Source: Erythrobacteraceae bacterium (GTDB taxonomy: Bacteria; Pseudomonadota; Alphaproteobacteria; Sphingomonadales; Sphingomonadaceae). Taken from it: a stretch of 52,774 nt of DNA. Both the position numbers and the translations under genes were made by a program. Where the stretch lies: the NCBI GenBank assembly GCA_024642525.1, contig JAHEAX010000015.1, positions 1 to 52,774 of the forward strand, in the 5' to 3' direction. Below the pieces are notes generated by a model that was not told the DNA's origin, did not search any database, and saw only the letters and a program-made list of their open reading frames with translations. Below, one piece after another: positions 26,933 to 36,149 of this stretch. Each line of letters starts with the position of its first letter. The stretch's first letter is position 1.

Positions 26933-27694
26933 ATGGCGACCCAGCTGAAGCCGAAGATGGAATGTAGCGAGGCAGAATGGCAGGCCCGGCTGGACCTGGC
27001 CGCCTGTTACCGCATTTTTGACCATCTGGGCTGGTCTGAATCCATCTATAACCACATCTCCGTGCGCGTTCCGGGTGAAGATAGTGCGTTCCTGATTAAC
27101 CCTTTTGGCCTGATGTATTCTGAAGTGAACGCGTCAAATCTGGTCAAGATCGACATCGAGGGCAACACGCTGGATGGCAGCACTTACCCAGTAAACAAGG
27201 CCGGTTTCACCCAGCATTCCTATTTCCACCAGCATGTCGATAGCGCCCACGCCATCTGCCACACGCATACCACTGCCACGATGGCGGTGTGCGCCAGCGA
27301 AGGCGGATTGCTGCCCACCAATTTCTACGCCTGCAATTTCATGGGCCAGATCGGCTATCATGAATTTGAAGGCATCACCGTGCGCGCCGAAGAAGGCGAA
27401 CGCCTGCTGAAAAACCTGAATGGCAAGCGCATCCTGATGCTACGCAACCATGGGCCGGTGGTGATGGGGCGGACTATTCCGGAAATGTTCTTGCAGGCGT
27501 GGGCGCTTCAACGTGCGTGCGAAATTCAGGTGGCCACCATGTCGATGGGCAGGCCGATCCTTGTCTCTGACGATGTGATCGCGGTGCATCAGCGTGATCT
27601 GAGCCAGGCACGGGCGCCCGGCGGCCCCGGGGTGGCTGATTTTGAAGCGTGGAAACGCCGGATCGACCGCATCGACAGCAGCTGGCGCGAATAG
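26933..27694 (+). CDS. Class II aldolase/adducin family protein
   Basis: The protein is 253 aa with GAGGAG before ATG 26933. Zinc-ligand histidines His110 and His112 (CHTHTTATMAV) and His173 (RNHGPVVMG) match the L-fuculose-phosphate aldolase/adducin fold. The N-terminus YRIFDHLGWSESIYNHIS is typical of the adducin-like subgroup, often annotated as dehydratase/aldolase of unknown substrate. It is followed after 27 bases by an iron-sulfur subunit gene. Confidence 0.92.
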   Translation: MATQLKPKMECSEAEWQARLDLAACYRIFDHLGWSESIYNHISVRVPGEDSAFLINPFGLMYSEVNASNLVKIDIEGNTLDGSTYPVNKAGFTQHSYFHQHVDSAHAICHTHTTATMAVCASEGGLLPTNFYACNFMGQIGYHEFEGITVRAEEGERLLKNLNGKRILMLRNHGPVVMGRTIPEMFLQAWALQRACEIQVATMSMGRPILVSDDVIAVHQRDLSQARAPGGPGVADFEAWKRRIDRIDSSWRE

Positions 27695-27721
27695 GCTGCC
27701 AGAGGCGAAAGGCGCACAATT

Positions 27722-28282
27722 ATGTCAGCGATGACCGTGAATGGGCGGCCGGTTCAGTTCAATCTGGACCCCGATACCCCGCTGCTGTGGGCGCTGCGTG
27801 ATGCGGCCAACCTCACTGGCACCAAATATGGGTGCGGCGCAGGTGATTGCGGTGCGTGCATGGTCATCGTGGATGGCGAGGCATTGCGAAGCTGCCTCAT
27901 CACCATTGCAGAAGCGGAAGGCCGGTATGTGACCACCATCGAAGGCCTGTCGCGTGACAGGTCGCATCCGGTGCAGCAGGCGATGGTGGCTGAACAGGCA
28001 ATCCAGTGCGGGTTCTGCACCCCCGGCATCGTCATGGCCGCGGCCGCGCTGATCCAGAAGAACCCGGCACCAACCAAGGCCGATGTCGAAGCCGCAGTGC
28101 CCAATCTGTGCCGATGCGGCGTCTATCCGCGGCTGGTCAGCGCCGTGCAGCGTGCTGGCCGTGTGGCCCAGCGGCAGGAACGCATCAGTGCAGCCCCTGC
28201 GCCCGGTATCAGCGCGGAAGATGCCGCCAGAACGGTCCCCGCGATGGCTGCGCCTGCAACAGGCGCAGCCACCACAGACTAG
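27722..28282 (+). CDS. Orphan 2Fe-2S subunit of a xanthine dehydrogenase/isoquinoline oxidoreductase-type enzyme
   Basis: The protein is 186 aa. A plant-type ferredoxin domain binds the first cluster through Cys38, Cys43, Cys46 and Cys58 (GCGAGDCGACM). A helical domain binds the second through Cys96/99 (QCGFCTPG) and Cys130/132 (LCRCG). This is the small subunit of molybdenum hydroxylases such as IorA. The C-terminal 45 residues form an Ala/Pro-rich extension. No molybdopterin large subunit lies next to it; the next gene is a convergent TonB receptor. Confidence 0.9.
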   Translation: MSAMTVNGRPVQFNLDPDTPLLWALRDAANLTGTKYGCGAGDCGACMVIVDGEALRSCLITIAEAEGRYVTTIEGLSRDRSHPVQQAMVAEQAIQCGFCTPGIVMAAAALIQKNPAPTKADVEAAVPNLCRCGVYPRLVSAVQRAGRVAQRQERISAAPAPGISAEDAARTVPAMAAPATGAATTD

Positions 28283-28283
28283 G

Positions 28284-30389
28284 TCACAGCTTCAGGCGCA
28301 GACCGACACGCGCGGTAAAGGGCGTGCCGGGCTGGATATTATTGTCGCCATGTGCGCTGGCGTAATAATCTTCGTTGAACAGGTTCTGGATATTGAGCTG
28401 CAGAGTCGCATTGTCCCCCAGTTCATAAAATGCCGCTGCATCGAAGCGCCAGTATGTCGGCAGGACTACATCGGTGGAATAGGATGCGAACTGGTCAGCC
28501 TGATAGATCGCGCCCACACCAAACCCGAACCGATCGGTGACCTGGAACCGGTTCCACGCAGAAATCTGGTGGCGCGGCAATTGCTGCAAGCGTGTGCCTG
28601 CCGCACCGGCCGTGGTGGTGGTCTGCAGTTCGCCGTCCATATAGGTGTAGCTGAGGCTGCCTTCCCAATTCTTCATGACATTGCCGACAAGGCTGAATTC
28701 AGCGCCTTCCGTGCGGCTTGCGCCTGTCAGGATGGTGAAGCCGGTATTTGCAGGATCAGGCGCGCGGCTATTGCTGCGGTCGAGGCGGAAAATGGCGGCT
28801 GTCAGGAACAGGTCCGGCTTTAGCAACCATTTCGCGCCGAGTTCGTAATTGGTGAACTTTTCCGGCTCGAACGCTTCTGTATCAGGCGTCAGCGACAGGA
28901 ACTGGTCGCCCGCCTGCGGAAGGAAGCTTTCGGTATAGCTGGCATAGATCGAGAGCGTTTCGGTTGGTTTTGCCACCACGCCGAAACGCGGGCTGACCAT
29001 TTCATCAACGCGCGAGCCTGTCACACCGCTCAGCGTTTCGACCGTATCAAGGTCAAACCGGTCCCAGCGGATGCCGCCCACCAGTTCGAGATGTTCGCCA
29101 ATCTTGATCTGGTCCTGCGCATAAATCGACAGAGTCTTCAGCTGGCTGTCGCGGATGCGGATCGGATCGGTCAGCGAAACCGGGGGCACGAAAATCTCGC
29201 GCGCCAGCGGCACTGTGGCCGTGCTGGTCAGGCCAAGGCCCGTGTCGAACAGCACGTTCTGGCGGCTGTTCTGCGTGTCCTGCGAACCCGCTTCGAGGCC
29301 AAGCATGATTGTATGGTCGATACTGCCGGTGCCGGTTTCCCACACCAGATTGGCTTGCCCGATCAGGTTTTCGCGCTGCGTGACATCGCGGTATCCTGAC
29401 AGATCCACTGTCGTGCCGTCTGTGCTGCGCGGCAGGACATTGGCATAGACCTTGTCATAATTGGCATATTGCACTGATGCATTGGCGGTAAGGTCGGCAG
29501 AAAAACGGTGGTCGATGCGGGCGCGGGCAATATGCGCTTCTGATGTCGCGAAATTGAAGTCACGATCACCGAAGAATGCACGGTCATATCCAGTCAGCGG
29601 AAGGCCGCCCAGCGCAGGAACACCGCGGTCTGTCACACGGGCATCGTCATCGTAGGAATAGGTTGCGGTAACGCGCGTATCCGGGCCGATTTCAGCGGTC
29701 AGCGTGGGGGAAATGCCGATAAACCGACCTTCGTAAAAATCACGCGCATTGCCGAATTCTTCGTAGGTCGCATTGATGCGTGCTCCCACTGTGCCTGACA
29801 GCGGCTGGTTCAGATCGGTGGTGAGGGCGAAAGCCCCGAAATTATCGATAGAAGCTTCGAATTCGGCAAACTGGTCACTCAGCTTGGCAGTCTTGCTGAC
29901 ACGGTTGACCACGCCGCCGCCGCCGCCGCGGCCGAAGATGAGAGCATTTGCGCCCTTCAGCACTTCGATCCGTTCTACATTATAGAGCGAGCGGTAATAT
30001 TGCGCGTCATCGCGGAGACCGTCGAGGTAGAAATCCGCGCTCGATTCCTGTCCGCGAATGAACACTTCGTCGCGGTGGCCTTCGCCGGTTTCCAGCGAGA
30101 TGCCGGGGATATAGCGCAGCGCATCGCCCAACTGGCGGATGGCCTGATCCTGCAACTGGTCATCGGTAATGACAGATACGCTTTGCGGCACGTCGATCAG
30201 CGGTGTCGGGGTCTTGGTCGCGGTCGAACCATCGCTGGAAGAATAGCCATCTGCCTGGCCATTCACGACGATTTCCGAAGGCAGGTAGTCGCGCTCGGGC
30301 TCGGCTTCTGCAGCAGCGAATGCTGGCGATGCAGGAATGGCGATGATGGCACTGGCGAGCAGCGCGGCGCGGAAAGTGGTAAAGTGCAT
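28284..30389 (-). CDS. TonB-dependent siderophore receptor
   Basis: The protein is 701 aa with a Sec signal peptide (cleavage near AFAAAEA). A plug domain follows (TPLIDVPQSVSVITDDQL, FIRGQ, FYLDGLRDDAQYYR, VEVLKG-type signature), then a 22-strand barrel with the C-terminal strand ARVGLRLKL. The plug motif set resembles catecholate/hydroxamate siderophore receptors (Fiu/FhuA-like). It imports ferric siderophores across the outer membrane. AAGGG precedes the ATG, and a good Fur box is 15-33 bases upstream. Confidence 0.93.
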   Translation of the reverse strand: MHFTTFRAALLASAIIAIPASPAFAAAEAEPERDYLPSEIVVNGQADGYSSSDGSTATKTPTPLIDVPQSVSVITDDQLQDQAIRQLGDALRYIPGISLETGEGHRDEVFIRGQESSADFYLDGLRDDAQYYRSLYNVERIEVLKGANALIFGRGGGGGVVNRVSKTAKLSDQFAEFEASIDNFGAFALTTDLNQPLSGTVGARINATYEEFGNARDFYEGRFIGISPTLTAEIGPDTRVTATYSYDDDARVTDRGVPALGGLPLTGYDRAFFGDRDFNFATSEAHIARARIDHRFSADLTANASVQYANYDKVYANVLPRSTDGTTVDLSGYRDVTQRENLIGQANLVWETGTGSIDHTIMLGLEAGSQDTQNSRQNVLFDTGLGLTSTATVPLAREIFVPPVSLTDPIRIRDSQLKTLSIYAQDQIKIGEHLELVGGIRWDRFDLDTVETLSGVTGSRVDEMVSPRFGVVAKPTETLSIYASYTESFLPQAGDQFLSLTPDTEAFEPEKFTNYELGAKWLLKPDLFLTAAIFRLDRSNSRAPDPANTGFTILTGASRTEGAEFSLVGNVMKNWEGSLSYTYMDGELQTTTTAGAAGTRLQQLPRHQISAWNRFQVTDRFGFGVGAIYQADQFASYSTDVVLPTYWRFDAAAFYELGDNATLQLNIQNLFNEDYYASAHGDNNIQPGTPFTARVGLRLKL

Positions 30390-30403
30390 TATGATCCCTT
30401 ATT

Positions 30404-30422
30404 GCGAATGATTATCGCTATC
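30404..30422. promoter_or_regulatory. Fur box
   Basis: GCGAATGATTATCGCTATC matches 15 of 19 positions of the consensus GATAATGATTATCATTATC. It sits just before the TonB receptor start, the expected place for iron repression. A weaker 12/19 match starts at 30437, overlapping the near-palindrome GGTTTGCAATTGCAACC (30443-30459). Confidence 0.75.
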
Positions 30423-30475
30423 GAGGGCCTGCTATTGAGAATGGTTTGCAATTGCAACCTTTGTCTGAAGATAAA

Positions 30476-30505
30476 TTGAAAAAAGTTCGGGCCTTGGCGC
30501 ATAAA
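30476..30505 (+). promoter_or_regulatory. Candidate promoter of the ArsC-like gene
   Basis: TTGAAA at 30476-30481 and CATAAA at 30500-30505 are 18 bases apart, about 60 bases before the start codon. Confidence 0.4.
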
Positions 30506-30565
30506 TGCAGGGGCGCTAGGGCGGGGCCAGCTGTTACCATTCAACTACGACCAACGGAGGCTCCC

Positions 30566-30910
30566 TTGAAAGCGACCATCTGGCACAATCCGAACTGCGG
30601 CACTTCGCGCAATACGCTCGCGATTCTGGAAGATCGCGTCGGTGTCGACGTGCAGGTGATTCGCTACCTTGAAAATCCGCCCTCCCGCGAAAAGCTTGCC
30701 CAGCTTTATCGTCACGCGGGAATTGCCCCGCGCGATGGATTGCGCGTCAGGGGGACAGATGCAGAGGAGCGCGGCCTTACCAGCGCCGACGATGACGCCG
30801 TGCTGGATGCCATGGTGGTAAACCCCGCCTTGATCGAACGGCCACTGGTGGAAACGGACAAGGGTGTTCGCCTGTGCCGCCCCAAGGAAAAGGTCGAGGA
30901 AATCCTCTGA
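30566..30910 (+). CDS. arsC: ArsC/Spx-family arsenate reductase-like protein
   Basis: The protein is 114 aa, starting at TTG 30566 because GGAGG lies 5 bases upstream and the homologous N-terminus begins there. The thioredoxin-fold active site is NPNCGTSRNTL with Cys11. Later motifs are YLENPPSREKL and NPALIERPLV, whose Arg is a catalytic-pocket residue in glutaredoxin-dependent ArsC. No other ars gene is adjacent, so the physiological substrate may differ. Confidence 0.9.
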   Translation: MKATIWHNPNCGTSRNTLAILEDRVGVDVQVIRYLENPPSREKLAQLYRHAGIAPRDGLRVRGTDAEERGLTSADDDAVLDAMVVNPALIERPLVETDKGVRLCRPKEKVEEIL

Positions 30911-30922
30911 CCCGCCGCGAAT

Positions 30923-32314
30923 TCAGCTGGCACGTTCCCTTGTCATCACTTCATCGGCGGTGAGGGACCGCCAGCCGATTGCCACCACTGTCACGCACAG
31001 CGCGACGATAACGGCAAAGGCCAGCCAGTCCGAATGGCCATACAGCCATACGCCGATGGCAGGGGCGACCACGAAAGCAGCACCTGTCGCAGAAGCCACC
31101 ACGCCTGATGCCTCGCCCTGTTCCCTGCGCGTGACGGCAAGTGATGCGCCGGCATTGAAGCCGGGGCGGAACAGGCCAAAGCCCAGCGATGCTATGGAAT
31201 AGCCAAGCGCGATGCCGTGTAGATCCTGCGCTGCGCCGAACAGCGTGGTGCCGACGGCGGCCAGAACTGCGCCTGACAGGACAGCAGCCCGCGGCCCGAG
31301 GTTGAGGCGCGGGATCAGGCCCCATTGGGCAAGAAGGGTCGCAATTGCGCCGCTCATCAGAACAATGCCGATCGGCCCTGTGGCCAGCGCCGGTGTCTCG
31401 CGCAAGCCAAGCCGGTCGAGCACGAGGAAGCCTGAAATTCCCAGCACCATAGCCTGTGCATGCCCGCCGAGCAGGCCGGCGATGACCCACGGCCTGAGGC
31501 GCGGCTCCCACCAGCCCAGCTGCCTGGCCGGTCCATCTTCAGCCAGCGCTTCTGGCGTTTCTTCGTCCTCGTCGCTTTCCTGGTGCGGCTGCCTGCTGGA
31601 CCCGCCCGAACCATAGGGCGCATCATAGGCGGAACCGCGCGCCGGGAACTGCGGTTCGTCATTGGGCAGATAGACGCGCAAGGCGATCAGAGTGGCGACA
31701 CCAAGAACGGTAAAGGCGGCAAATGGCCCCGTCAGCCCAAGGCCGGGAAACACCAGCAGCGGCGCAAGGGCAGGGCCGATTACCGTGCCGAGTCCGAAAC
31801 TGGATGCAATGAGCGATAGGGCCTGCGTGCGCTGTGCCCGCGCCGTGCGCGATGCGACATAGGCCTGCACCGCAGGCGGCGCAGCAGAGCCAAATCCGCC
31901 GTAGAGGCTGCGCGCTGCGGCAAAGATCAGCAATGTCCACATCGCCGACAGCCAGCCAAGCAGGCCAAACCAAAGGATAAGGCCGCACAGGCCCATGGAA
32001 ATTGCAAAGCCGGTCAGCCCAAGCGCCATCATGGCCTTGCGCCCGCGCTTGTCAGAACGCCGTGCCCAGATAGGTGCGCAGATAACCCATAGCAGCGCCG
32101 ACCAGCTATAAGCGAGGCTGATCCACACGTCGTTCACGCCCAGCGACGTGCCGATGGCAGGCATGACCGATTGCATGGCCGTATTGCCCGCCGCAGTGGT
32201 CAGCATCACCGCAAAGAGCAGGGCCATCCGGTTGCGCGATATGGCAGGCGTGCCGGGCCTGGCCGCTACGGCAGGGGCCGGGCTATCGACCTGTGTATTA
32301 TCGGTATCTTGCAT
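30923..32314 (-). CDS. MFS transporter
   Basis: The protein is 463 aa from ATG 32314, with GGAG 5 bases upstream. It has twelve predicted helices; the loop 2-3 motif is WARRSDKRGRKAMMALG, the classic MFS motif A. The central cytoplasmic loop is acidic and Ser/Gly-rich (ESDEDEETPE). It resembles drug/H+ antiporters of the MDR type, with substrate unknown. Its stop lies 12 bases from the convergent arsC stop. Confidence 0.9.
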   Translation of the reverse strand: MQDTDNTQVDSPAPAVAARPGTPAISRNRMALLFAVMLTTAAGNTAMQSVMPAIGTSLGVNDVWISLAYSWSALLWVICAPIWARRSDKRGRKAMMALGLTGFAISMGLCGLILWFGLLGWLSAMWTLLIFAAARSLYGGFGSAAPPAVQAYVASRTARAQRTQALSLIASSFGLGTVIGPALAPLLVFPGLGLTGPFAAFTVLGVATLIALRVYLPNDEPQFPARGSAYDAPYGSGGSSRQPHQESDEDEETPEALAEDGPARQLGWWEPRLRPWVIAGLLGGHAQAMVLGISGFLVLDRLGLRETPALATGPIGIVLMSGAIATLLAQWGLIPRLNLGPRAAVLSGAVLAAVGTTLFGAAQDLHGIALGYSIASLGFGLFRPGFNAGASLAVTRREQGEASGVVASATGAAFVVAPAIGVWLYGHSDWLAFAVIVALCVTVVAIGWRSLTADEVMTRERAS

Positions 32315-32409
32315 CGTAACTCCGGCGCTAGTCCTGCTTTCCTGTGCTTGCAATGATGATGCTTATTTGCCAACGCCCCGCAATGATCCGGCGGGGATAG
32401 CCGGGCACA

Positions 32410-33063
32410 TTGGACGGGACGCTTTTCTTGAACAATACCAGCCAGGTCACGATTACACAGCGCCGCAGCGCAGGCAGCCGTTTTGGCCACCTGATGAGCC
32501 AGTGGGCGGTTTTCTTTCGCGGATTCCTCGAACATCCCAAGATGGTTGGCTCGATCATCCCGTCCTCGCGCTTTACCATCGCCAAGATGCTAGCCCCTGT
32601 TAAATGGGACGAATGCAAATTGTTCGTGGAATATGGTCCGGGCGTGGGCACGTTCTGCGGCCCCGTGCTGGAACGCCTGCGCCATGACGGCGCGCTGATC
32701 GTGATCGACACCAACCCGCTGTTTATCGATTATCTCAACCGCACAATCACCGACAGCCGCTTTACCGCGGTGCTGGGTTCGGCTGAAAATGTGGAACAGA
32801 TCATCCGCGATAATGGCCATGACCATGCAGATTATGTGCTGTCGGGCCTGCCGTTCTCGACATTGCCAGAAGGTGTCGGCCCGGCGATTGCCAAGGCAAC
32901 ATATGATGTGCTGCGGCCTGGCGGCGCGTTTCTGGTTTATCAGTTTTCTGCAGCCGCACGTGATTTCATGGCGGTGCATTTTGCCCGTATCGAACAGGGC
33001 TTCGAACTGTGGAATATCCTGCCGTGCCAGTTGTTCTGGGGTTGGAAGGACGAGGCGGCCTGA
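32410..33063 (+). CDS. Class I SAM-dependent methyltransferase (PmtA-like phospholipid N-methyltransferase)
   Basis: The protein is up to 217 aa. The start is uncertain: TTG 32410, TTG 32428 and ATG 32494 are all in frame, and none has a strong Shine-Dalgarno. The segment MVGSIIPSSRFTIAKML precedes SAM motif I, VEYGPGVGTF, then an acidic IVIDTNP loop and YVLSGLPFSTLP. This arrangement is typical of bacterial phosphatidylethanolamine N-methyltransferase PmtA and rRNA-dimethylase relatives. It probably methylates a membrane lipid. The gene ends inside a hairpin terminator. Confidence 0.82.
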   Translation: MDGTLFLNNTSQVTITQRRSAGSRFGHLMSQWAVFFRGFLEHPKMVGSIIPSSRFTIAKMLAPVKWDECKLFVEYGPGVGTFCGPVLERLRHDGALIVIDTNPLFIDYLNRTITDSRFTAVLGSAENVEQIIRDNGHDHADYVLSGLPFSTLPEGVGPAIAKATYDVLRPGGAFLVYQFSAAARDFMAVHFARIEQGFELWNILPCQLFWGWKDEAA

Positions 33064-33084
33064 AGCCGCCTCGCACAGGTTTTC
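33052..33084. terminator. Hairpin terminator between convergent genes
   Basis: GAGGCGGC (33052-33059) pairs perfectly with GCCGCCTC (33065-33072) over a 5-nt loop that contains the methyltransferase stop codon. A TTTT run follows 7 bases later. It probably serves the plus-strand gene. Confidence 0.6.
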
Positions 33085-33898
33085 ATTCGAAGGTTTCGGA
33101 TACTTCAGTTGCACTGGGGCCAGCAAGCTGTCGGTAGCTGGCGCTCAGCACTGAAACGATCAGCACTGCCCAGACTGCGCCCAGAATCCCATTGATCGCG
33201 CCTGCCACCATCAGGCTGACTGCGCCGGTGCCAAGCATGGCCACCAGCAGACCGCTGACCAGGCCGAACACCACTGCCACCACGATGACAGCCAGCATCA
33301 GCAGCACATAGAACAGCAGCAGCCGGATGCTGTTGCCCTTGGTAACGTCCCACGATGTTTTCAATGCTTTGGCAGGGTTGAGCACGCCTGCAATCACCAT
33401 GACCGGTGCCAGCAGCGAGAATTTCACCATCATGTAGATGAAGGCAACAAATCCGAGGATACCTACCAGCGCGCCCGCAGCAGGGCCGCCTGCCGCAACC
33501 GCGAGGCCAATTGGCACACCGATCACCACGGCGATTACCAGCACCAGCAAAATCTGCGCCAGGATATAGGGCACCAGCGTGACCGCGCCGGTCTTGATCG
33601 CATCACCCACTGTGGGCCTGCCATCGGTGAAAAGCGAAAACAGCGCCAGCGACCCGACTGCCTGCACAATCGCAAGCAGGAAAATCCACAGGCCGTTTTC
33701 GGAATAGAATGCCGTCATGGTCGCCAGCGGGTCTTCAGGATTTACTTCTGTAGGGCCGGAAATCATCTCCGGCGCGACAATTGCCAGAACCAGGCTGGGG
33801 AGAAACACGAAGATGCCGGCGATAATCGCCACCAATTCGCGGTTTGCGGCAATCATGCTGGTTGCCTCGTTCCAGGCACGTCCCATGTCGAACTTCAT
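33083..33898 (-). CDS. Polytopic membrane protein (YciC / GDPD membrane-domain-like)
   Basis: The protein is 271 aa from ATG 33898, preceded by GGGGGAG. It has about six hydrophobic segments with helix-breaking Gly/Pro ([30 protein letters not shown]) and the segment [23 protein letters not shown], which is characteristic of YciC-like / glycerophosphodiester phosphodiesterase membrane-domain proteins. Its function is unknown. It is divergent from lipB, with a 65-base shared promoter region. Confidence 0.72.
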   Translation of the reverse strand: MKFDMGRAWNEATSMIAANRELVAIIAGIFVFLPSLVLAIVAPEMISGPTEVNPEDPLATMTAFYSENGLWIFLLAIVQAVGSLALFSLFTDGRPTVGDAIKTGAVTLVPYILAQILLVLVIAVVIGVPIGLAVAAGGPAAGALVGILGFVAFIYMMVKFSLLAPVMVIAGVLNPAKALKTSWDVTKGNSIRLLLFYVLLMLAVIVVAVVFGLVSGLLVAMLGTGAVSLMVAGAINGILGAVWAVLIVSVLSASYRQLAGPSATEVSETFE

Positions 33899-33963
33899 TT
33901 TGGTTACTCCCCCGATATCAATATGTCCTTGATAAGCGAGGCAGGCCTTGCCACGCAATCCAA

Positions 33964-34635
33964 ATGGCAAAAAACATGATGTCCGATGTCGAGTTGAAGC
34001 GCGAAGCGGGCCAGGTTGGCTACCGCGAGGCGCTGGCCGTGATGGATGAACGCAACCGAGCGATTGCACAAGGCGAAGCGCCGGAACTGGTCTGGCTGCT
34101 TGAACATCCGCCGGTCTATACCGCCGGCACCAGCGCGGCTGCGGGCGAACTGCTCGATCCGCGTTTCGAAGTTGTCGAGGCGGGGCGGGGCGGCCGCTAT
34201 ACCTATCATGGTCCGGGTCAGCGGATCGGCTATGTCCTGCTGGACCTTACGAGGCGCGGGCGCGATGTGCGGCGTTTTGTCCATTCGCTGGAAGGCTGGG
34301 TGATCGATACGCTGGCTGATTTCGGCGTGGAATGCTGGCGCGCTGAAGGGCGCATCGGAATCTGGACGCGCGATATTGACGGAAGCGAAACCAAAATCGG
34401 TGCAATCGGCGTGCGCGTGCGCCGCTGGGTCACCATGCACGGTTTTTCAGTCAACCTGTCGCCTGACCTCACCCATTTTACCGGCATCGTGCCATGCGGA
34501 ATTGCGGAATATGGCGTCACCAGCCTTGCGCGGCTGGGGATCGATCTTGCGCCGGAGGCATGGGATGAGGCATTGCTGGCGCGCGCTGGCGAGTTTCTGG
34601 CCGCGCTGGACACGAGTTGCGGAGAATCCAAGTGA
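33964..34635 (+). CDS. lipB: Octanoyl-[acyl carrier protein]-protein N-octanoyltransferase LipB
   Basis: The protein is 223 aa from ATG 33964. Signatures are [21 protein letters not shown] (from residue 76, with His82), catalytic Lys144 (ETKIGAIGV) and Cys178 (GIVPCGI). It moves octanoyl groups from ACP to lipoyl domains for lipoate synthesis. The GTG of the next gene overlaps its stop (GTGA), so the lipoprotein is co-translated. Confidence 0.95.
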   Translation: MAKNMMSDVELKREAGQVGYREALAVMDERNRAIAQGEAPELVWLLEHPPVYTAGTSAAAGELLDPRFEVVEAGRGGRYTYHGPGQRIGYVLLDLTRRGRDVRRFVHSLEGWVIDTLADFGVECWRAEGRIGIWTRDIDGSETKIGAIGVRVRRWVTMHGFSVNLSPDLTHFTGIVPCGIAEYGVTSLARLGIDLAPEAWDEALLARAGEFLAALDTSCGESK

Positions 34636-34937
34636 AGCCATTTGTCGCTATCCTGCCATGCCTCTTGCTTCTGGCCGCTTGCGGTAGCGATCCTGCGGCC
34701 GACCAGGGCGCAGGCGGGCAGGGAAGCGCCGCAGGCGAAGTGCTGGAAGGGTCCATCAGCGATGACATGTTGCCGCTTGATACGATCAGGTCGCAGGCAC
34801 CATCGCTGGAAAAAACGCCTGCTGCGCCGGGAACAGACGATGCTGCTGCCGGCGATGAAAACGGCGACAAGGAAGACGGAGCAGGGGCCGAAGCTGCTGC
34901 CTCGCCATCGCCCGAAACACCTGCCGAAAACGAATGA
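34632..34937 (+). CDS. Small acidic lipoprotein
   Basis: The protein is 101 aa from GTG 34632, with GGAG 7 bases upstream. The signal [20 protein letters not shown] has a LAAC lipobox. The mature protein is low-complexity: Ala, Asp, Glu, Gly and Pro rich, and probably disordered. I do not recognise a family. It is coupled to lipB. Confidence 0.75.
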   Translation: MKPFVAILPCLLLLAACGSDPAADQGAGGQGSAAGEVLEGSISDDMLPLDTIRSQAPSLEKTPAAPGTDDAAAGDENGDKEDGAGAEAAASPSPETPAENE

Positions 34938-34984
34938 CGCGCCCGGGCATCAGCCCGGACGCGCCATGAAAACGGCCGGTTTTT
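34936..34984. terminator. Terminator hairpin between convergent genes
   Basis: A 13-pair stem with two mismatches (34936-34948 with 34953-34965, loop ATCA) is followed by AAAACGGCCGG and a T-run at 34980-34984. It separates the lipoprotein gene from the convergent Old Yellow Enzyme gene and could act in both directions. Confidence 0.65.
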
Positions 34985-34988
34985 CCGA

Positions 34989-36089
34989 TCAGGCGTTTTC
35001 TTCCGCCATCGTCGGATAGTCGGTGTAACCTGCTTCGCCGGGCAGATACCAGCTCTGCGGCACATTCACGTTAGGCGCAAATTCGGCGCCCACGCGAATG
35101 CGTGCGGGAAGATCAGGATTGGAGATGAAGGGGCGACCATAGGCGATTGCATCGCACTTGCCCGCCTCTACATCGGCTGCGCCTTCTTCGCCGGTATAGT
35201 CGCTGTTGAGCACCAGCGGGCCAGTATAGATCTTGCGGATCATCGGGCTTTGCTTGGGCACTTCCGTTGCGCCGAAGGTGCCGTCAGGGCCAGGTTCGCG
35301 CAGTTCGAGGAAGCCGAGGCCAAGATCCTGCACGACCTGCGCTGCTGCAGCGAATGTGGCGGCAGGGTTGCTGTCATCGCAGCCCTGCGTTTCGCCATTG
35401 GGGGAAAGCCGCACGGAAACACGGCCTGCACCCCAGACGGAAATCAGCGCTTCGAGCACTTCGCGCAGGAAACGGACGCGGTTTTCTGGCGGGCCACCAT
35501 ATTCATCGGTCCGCAGATTGGTGGAATCGCGCAGGAACTGGTCGACCAGATATCCATTCGCGCCGTGCAGTTGGACGCCGTCGAACCCGGCCTTCTTCGC
35601 GTTTTCGGCAGCGTGGCGATAATCTTCCACCACGCGCGCTATGTCTTCAACCGACAATTCGCGGGCCTGTTCGTAGTCCTTGCGGCCTTCTGGCGTATGG
35701 GCATGGCCCGGTGCAGTGGTGGCCGATGCCGAAACCGGAGGGTTGCCGCCGAGGAAATCCGGATGGACGATACGCCCCATGTGCCACAGCTGCATCACGA
35801 TCTTGCCGCCCTGGTCATGCACGGCCTTGGTCGAAGCCTTCCAGCCTTCTACCTGCTCGTCGCTCCAGATGCCTGGTGCTGATGGCCAGCCGAGGCCTTC
35901 GACGCTGATACCGGTCGCTTCGCTGATAATGAGGCCTGCACTGGCGCGCTGGCCGTAATATTTCGCCATCAGTTCATTGGGCACAAAGCCTGGCACCGTG
36001 GCGCGGCCACGCGTGAGGGGCGCCATGAGGATGCGGTTGCGGGCTTCGATTGCGCCAAGCGTGATGGGTTGAAACAGAGCGTCGTTCAA
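34989..36089 (-). CDS. Old Yellow Enzyme family alkene reductase (NemA-like)
   Basis: The protein is 366 aa. The start is a TTG at 36089 with AAGGGG upstream; the homologous N-terminus NDALFQPITLGAIEARNRI follows directly. It is an FMN-binding TIM barrel: MAPLTRGRA, the substrate-anion pair His175/Asn178 (LHGANGYLVDQF), and a C-terminal AIAYGRPFISNPDLP phosphate-binding segment. It reduces activated C=C or nitro groups with NAD(P)H. Confidence 0.95.
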   Translation of the reverse strand: MNDALFQPITLGAIEARNRILMAPLTRGRATVPGFVPNELMAKYYGQRASAGLIISEATGISVEGLGWPSAPGIWSDEQVEGWKASTKAVHDQGGKIVMQLWHMGRIVHPDFLGGNPPVSASATTAPGHAHTPEGRKDYEQARELSVEDIARVVEDYRHAAENAKKAGFDGVQLHGANGYLVDQFLRDSTNLRTDEYGGPPENRVRFLREVLEALISVWGAGRVSVRLSPNGETQGCDDSNPAATFAAAAQVVQDLGLGFLELREPGPDGTFGATEVPKQSPMIRKIYTGPLVLNSDYTGEEGAADVEAGKCDAIAYGRPFISNPDLPARIRVGAEFAPNVNVPQSWYLPGEAGYTDYPTMAEENA

Positions 36090-36149
36090 AATTCAGGCCC
36101 CTTCTTTTTTGATGATATGAATTTTCATAGTGGCAGCTAAGGGGGCTGA

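Noticed and set aside
32376-32396. CCCCGC/GCGGGG stem before the methyltransferase gene
   Set aside because: Six pairs with a 9-nt loop in GC-rich DNA is expected by chance.
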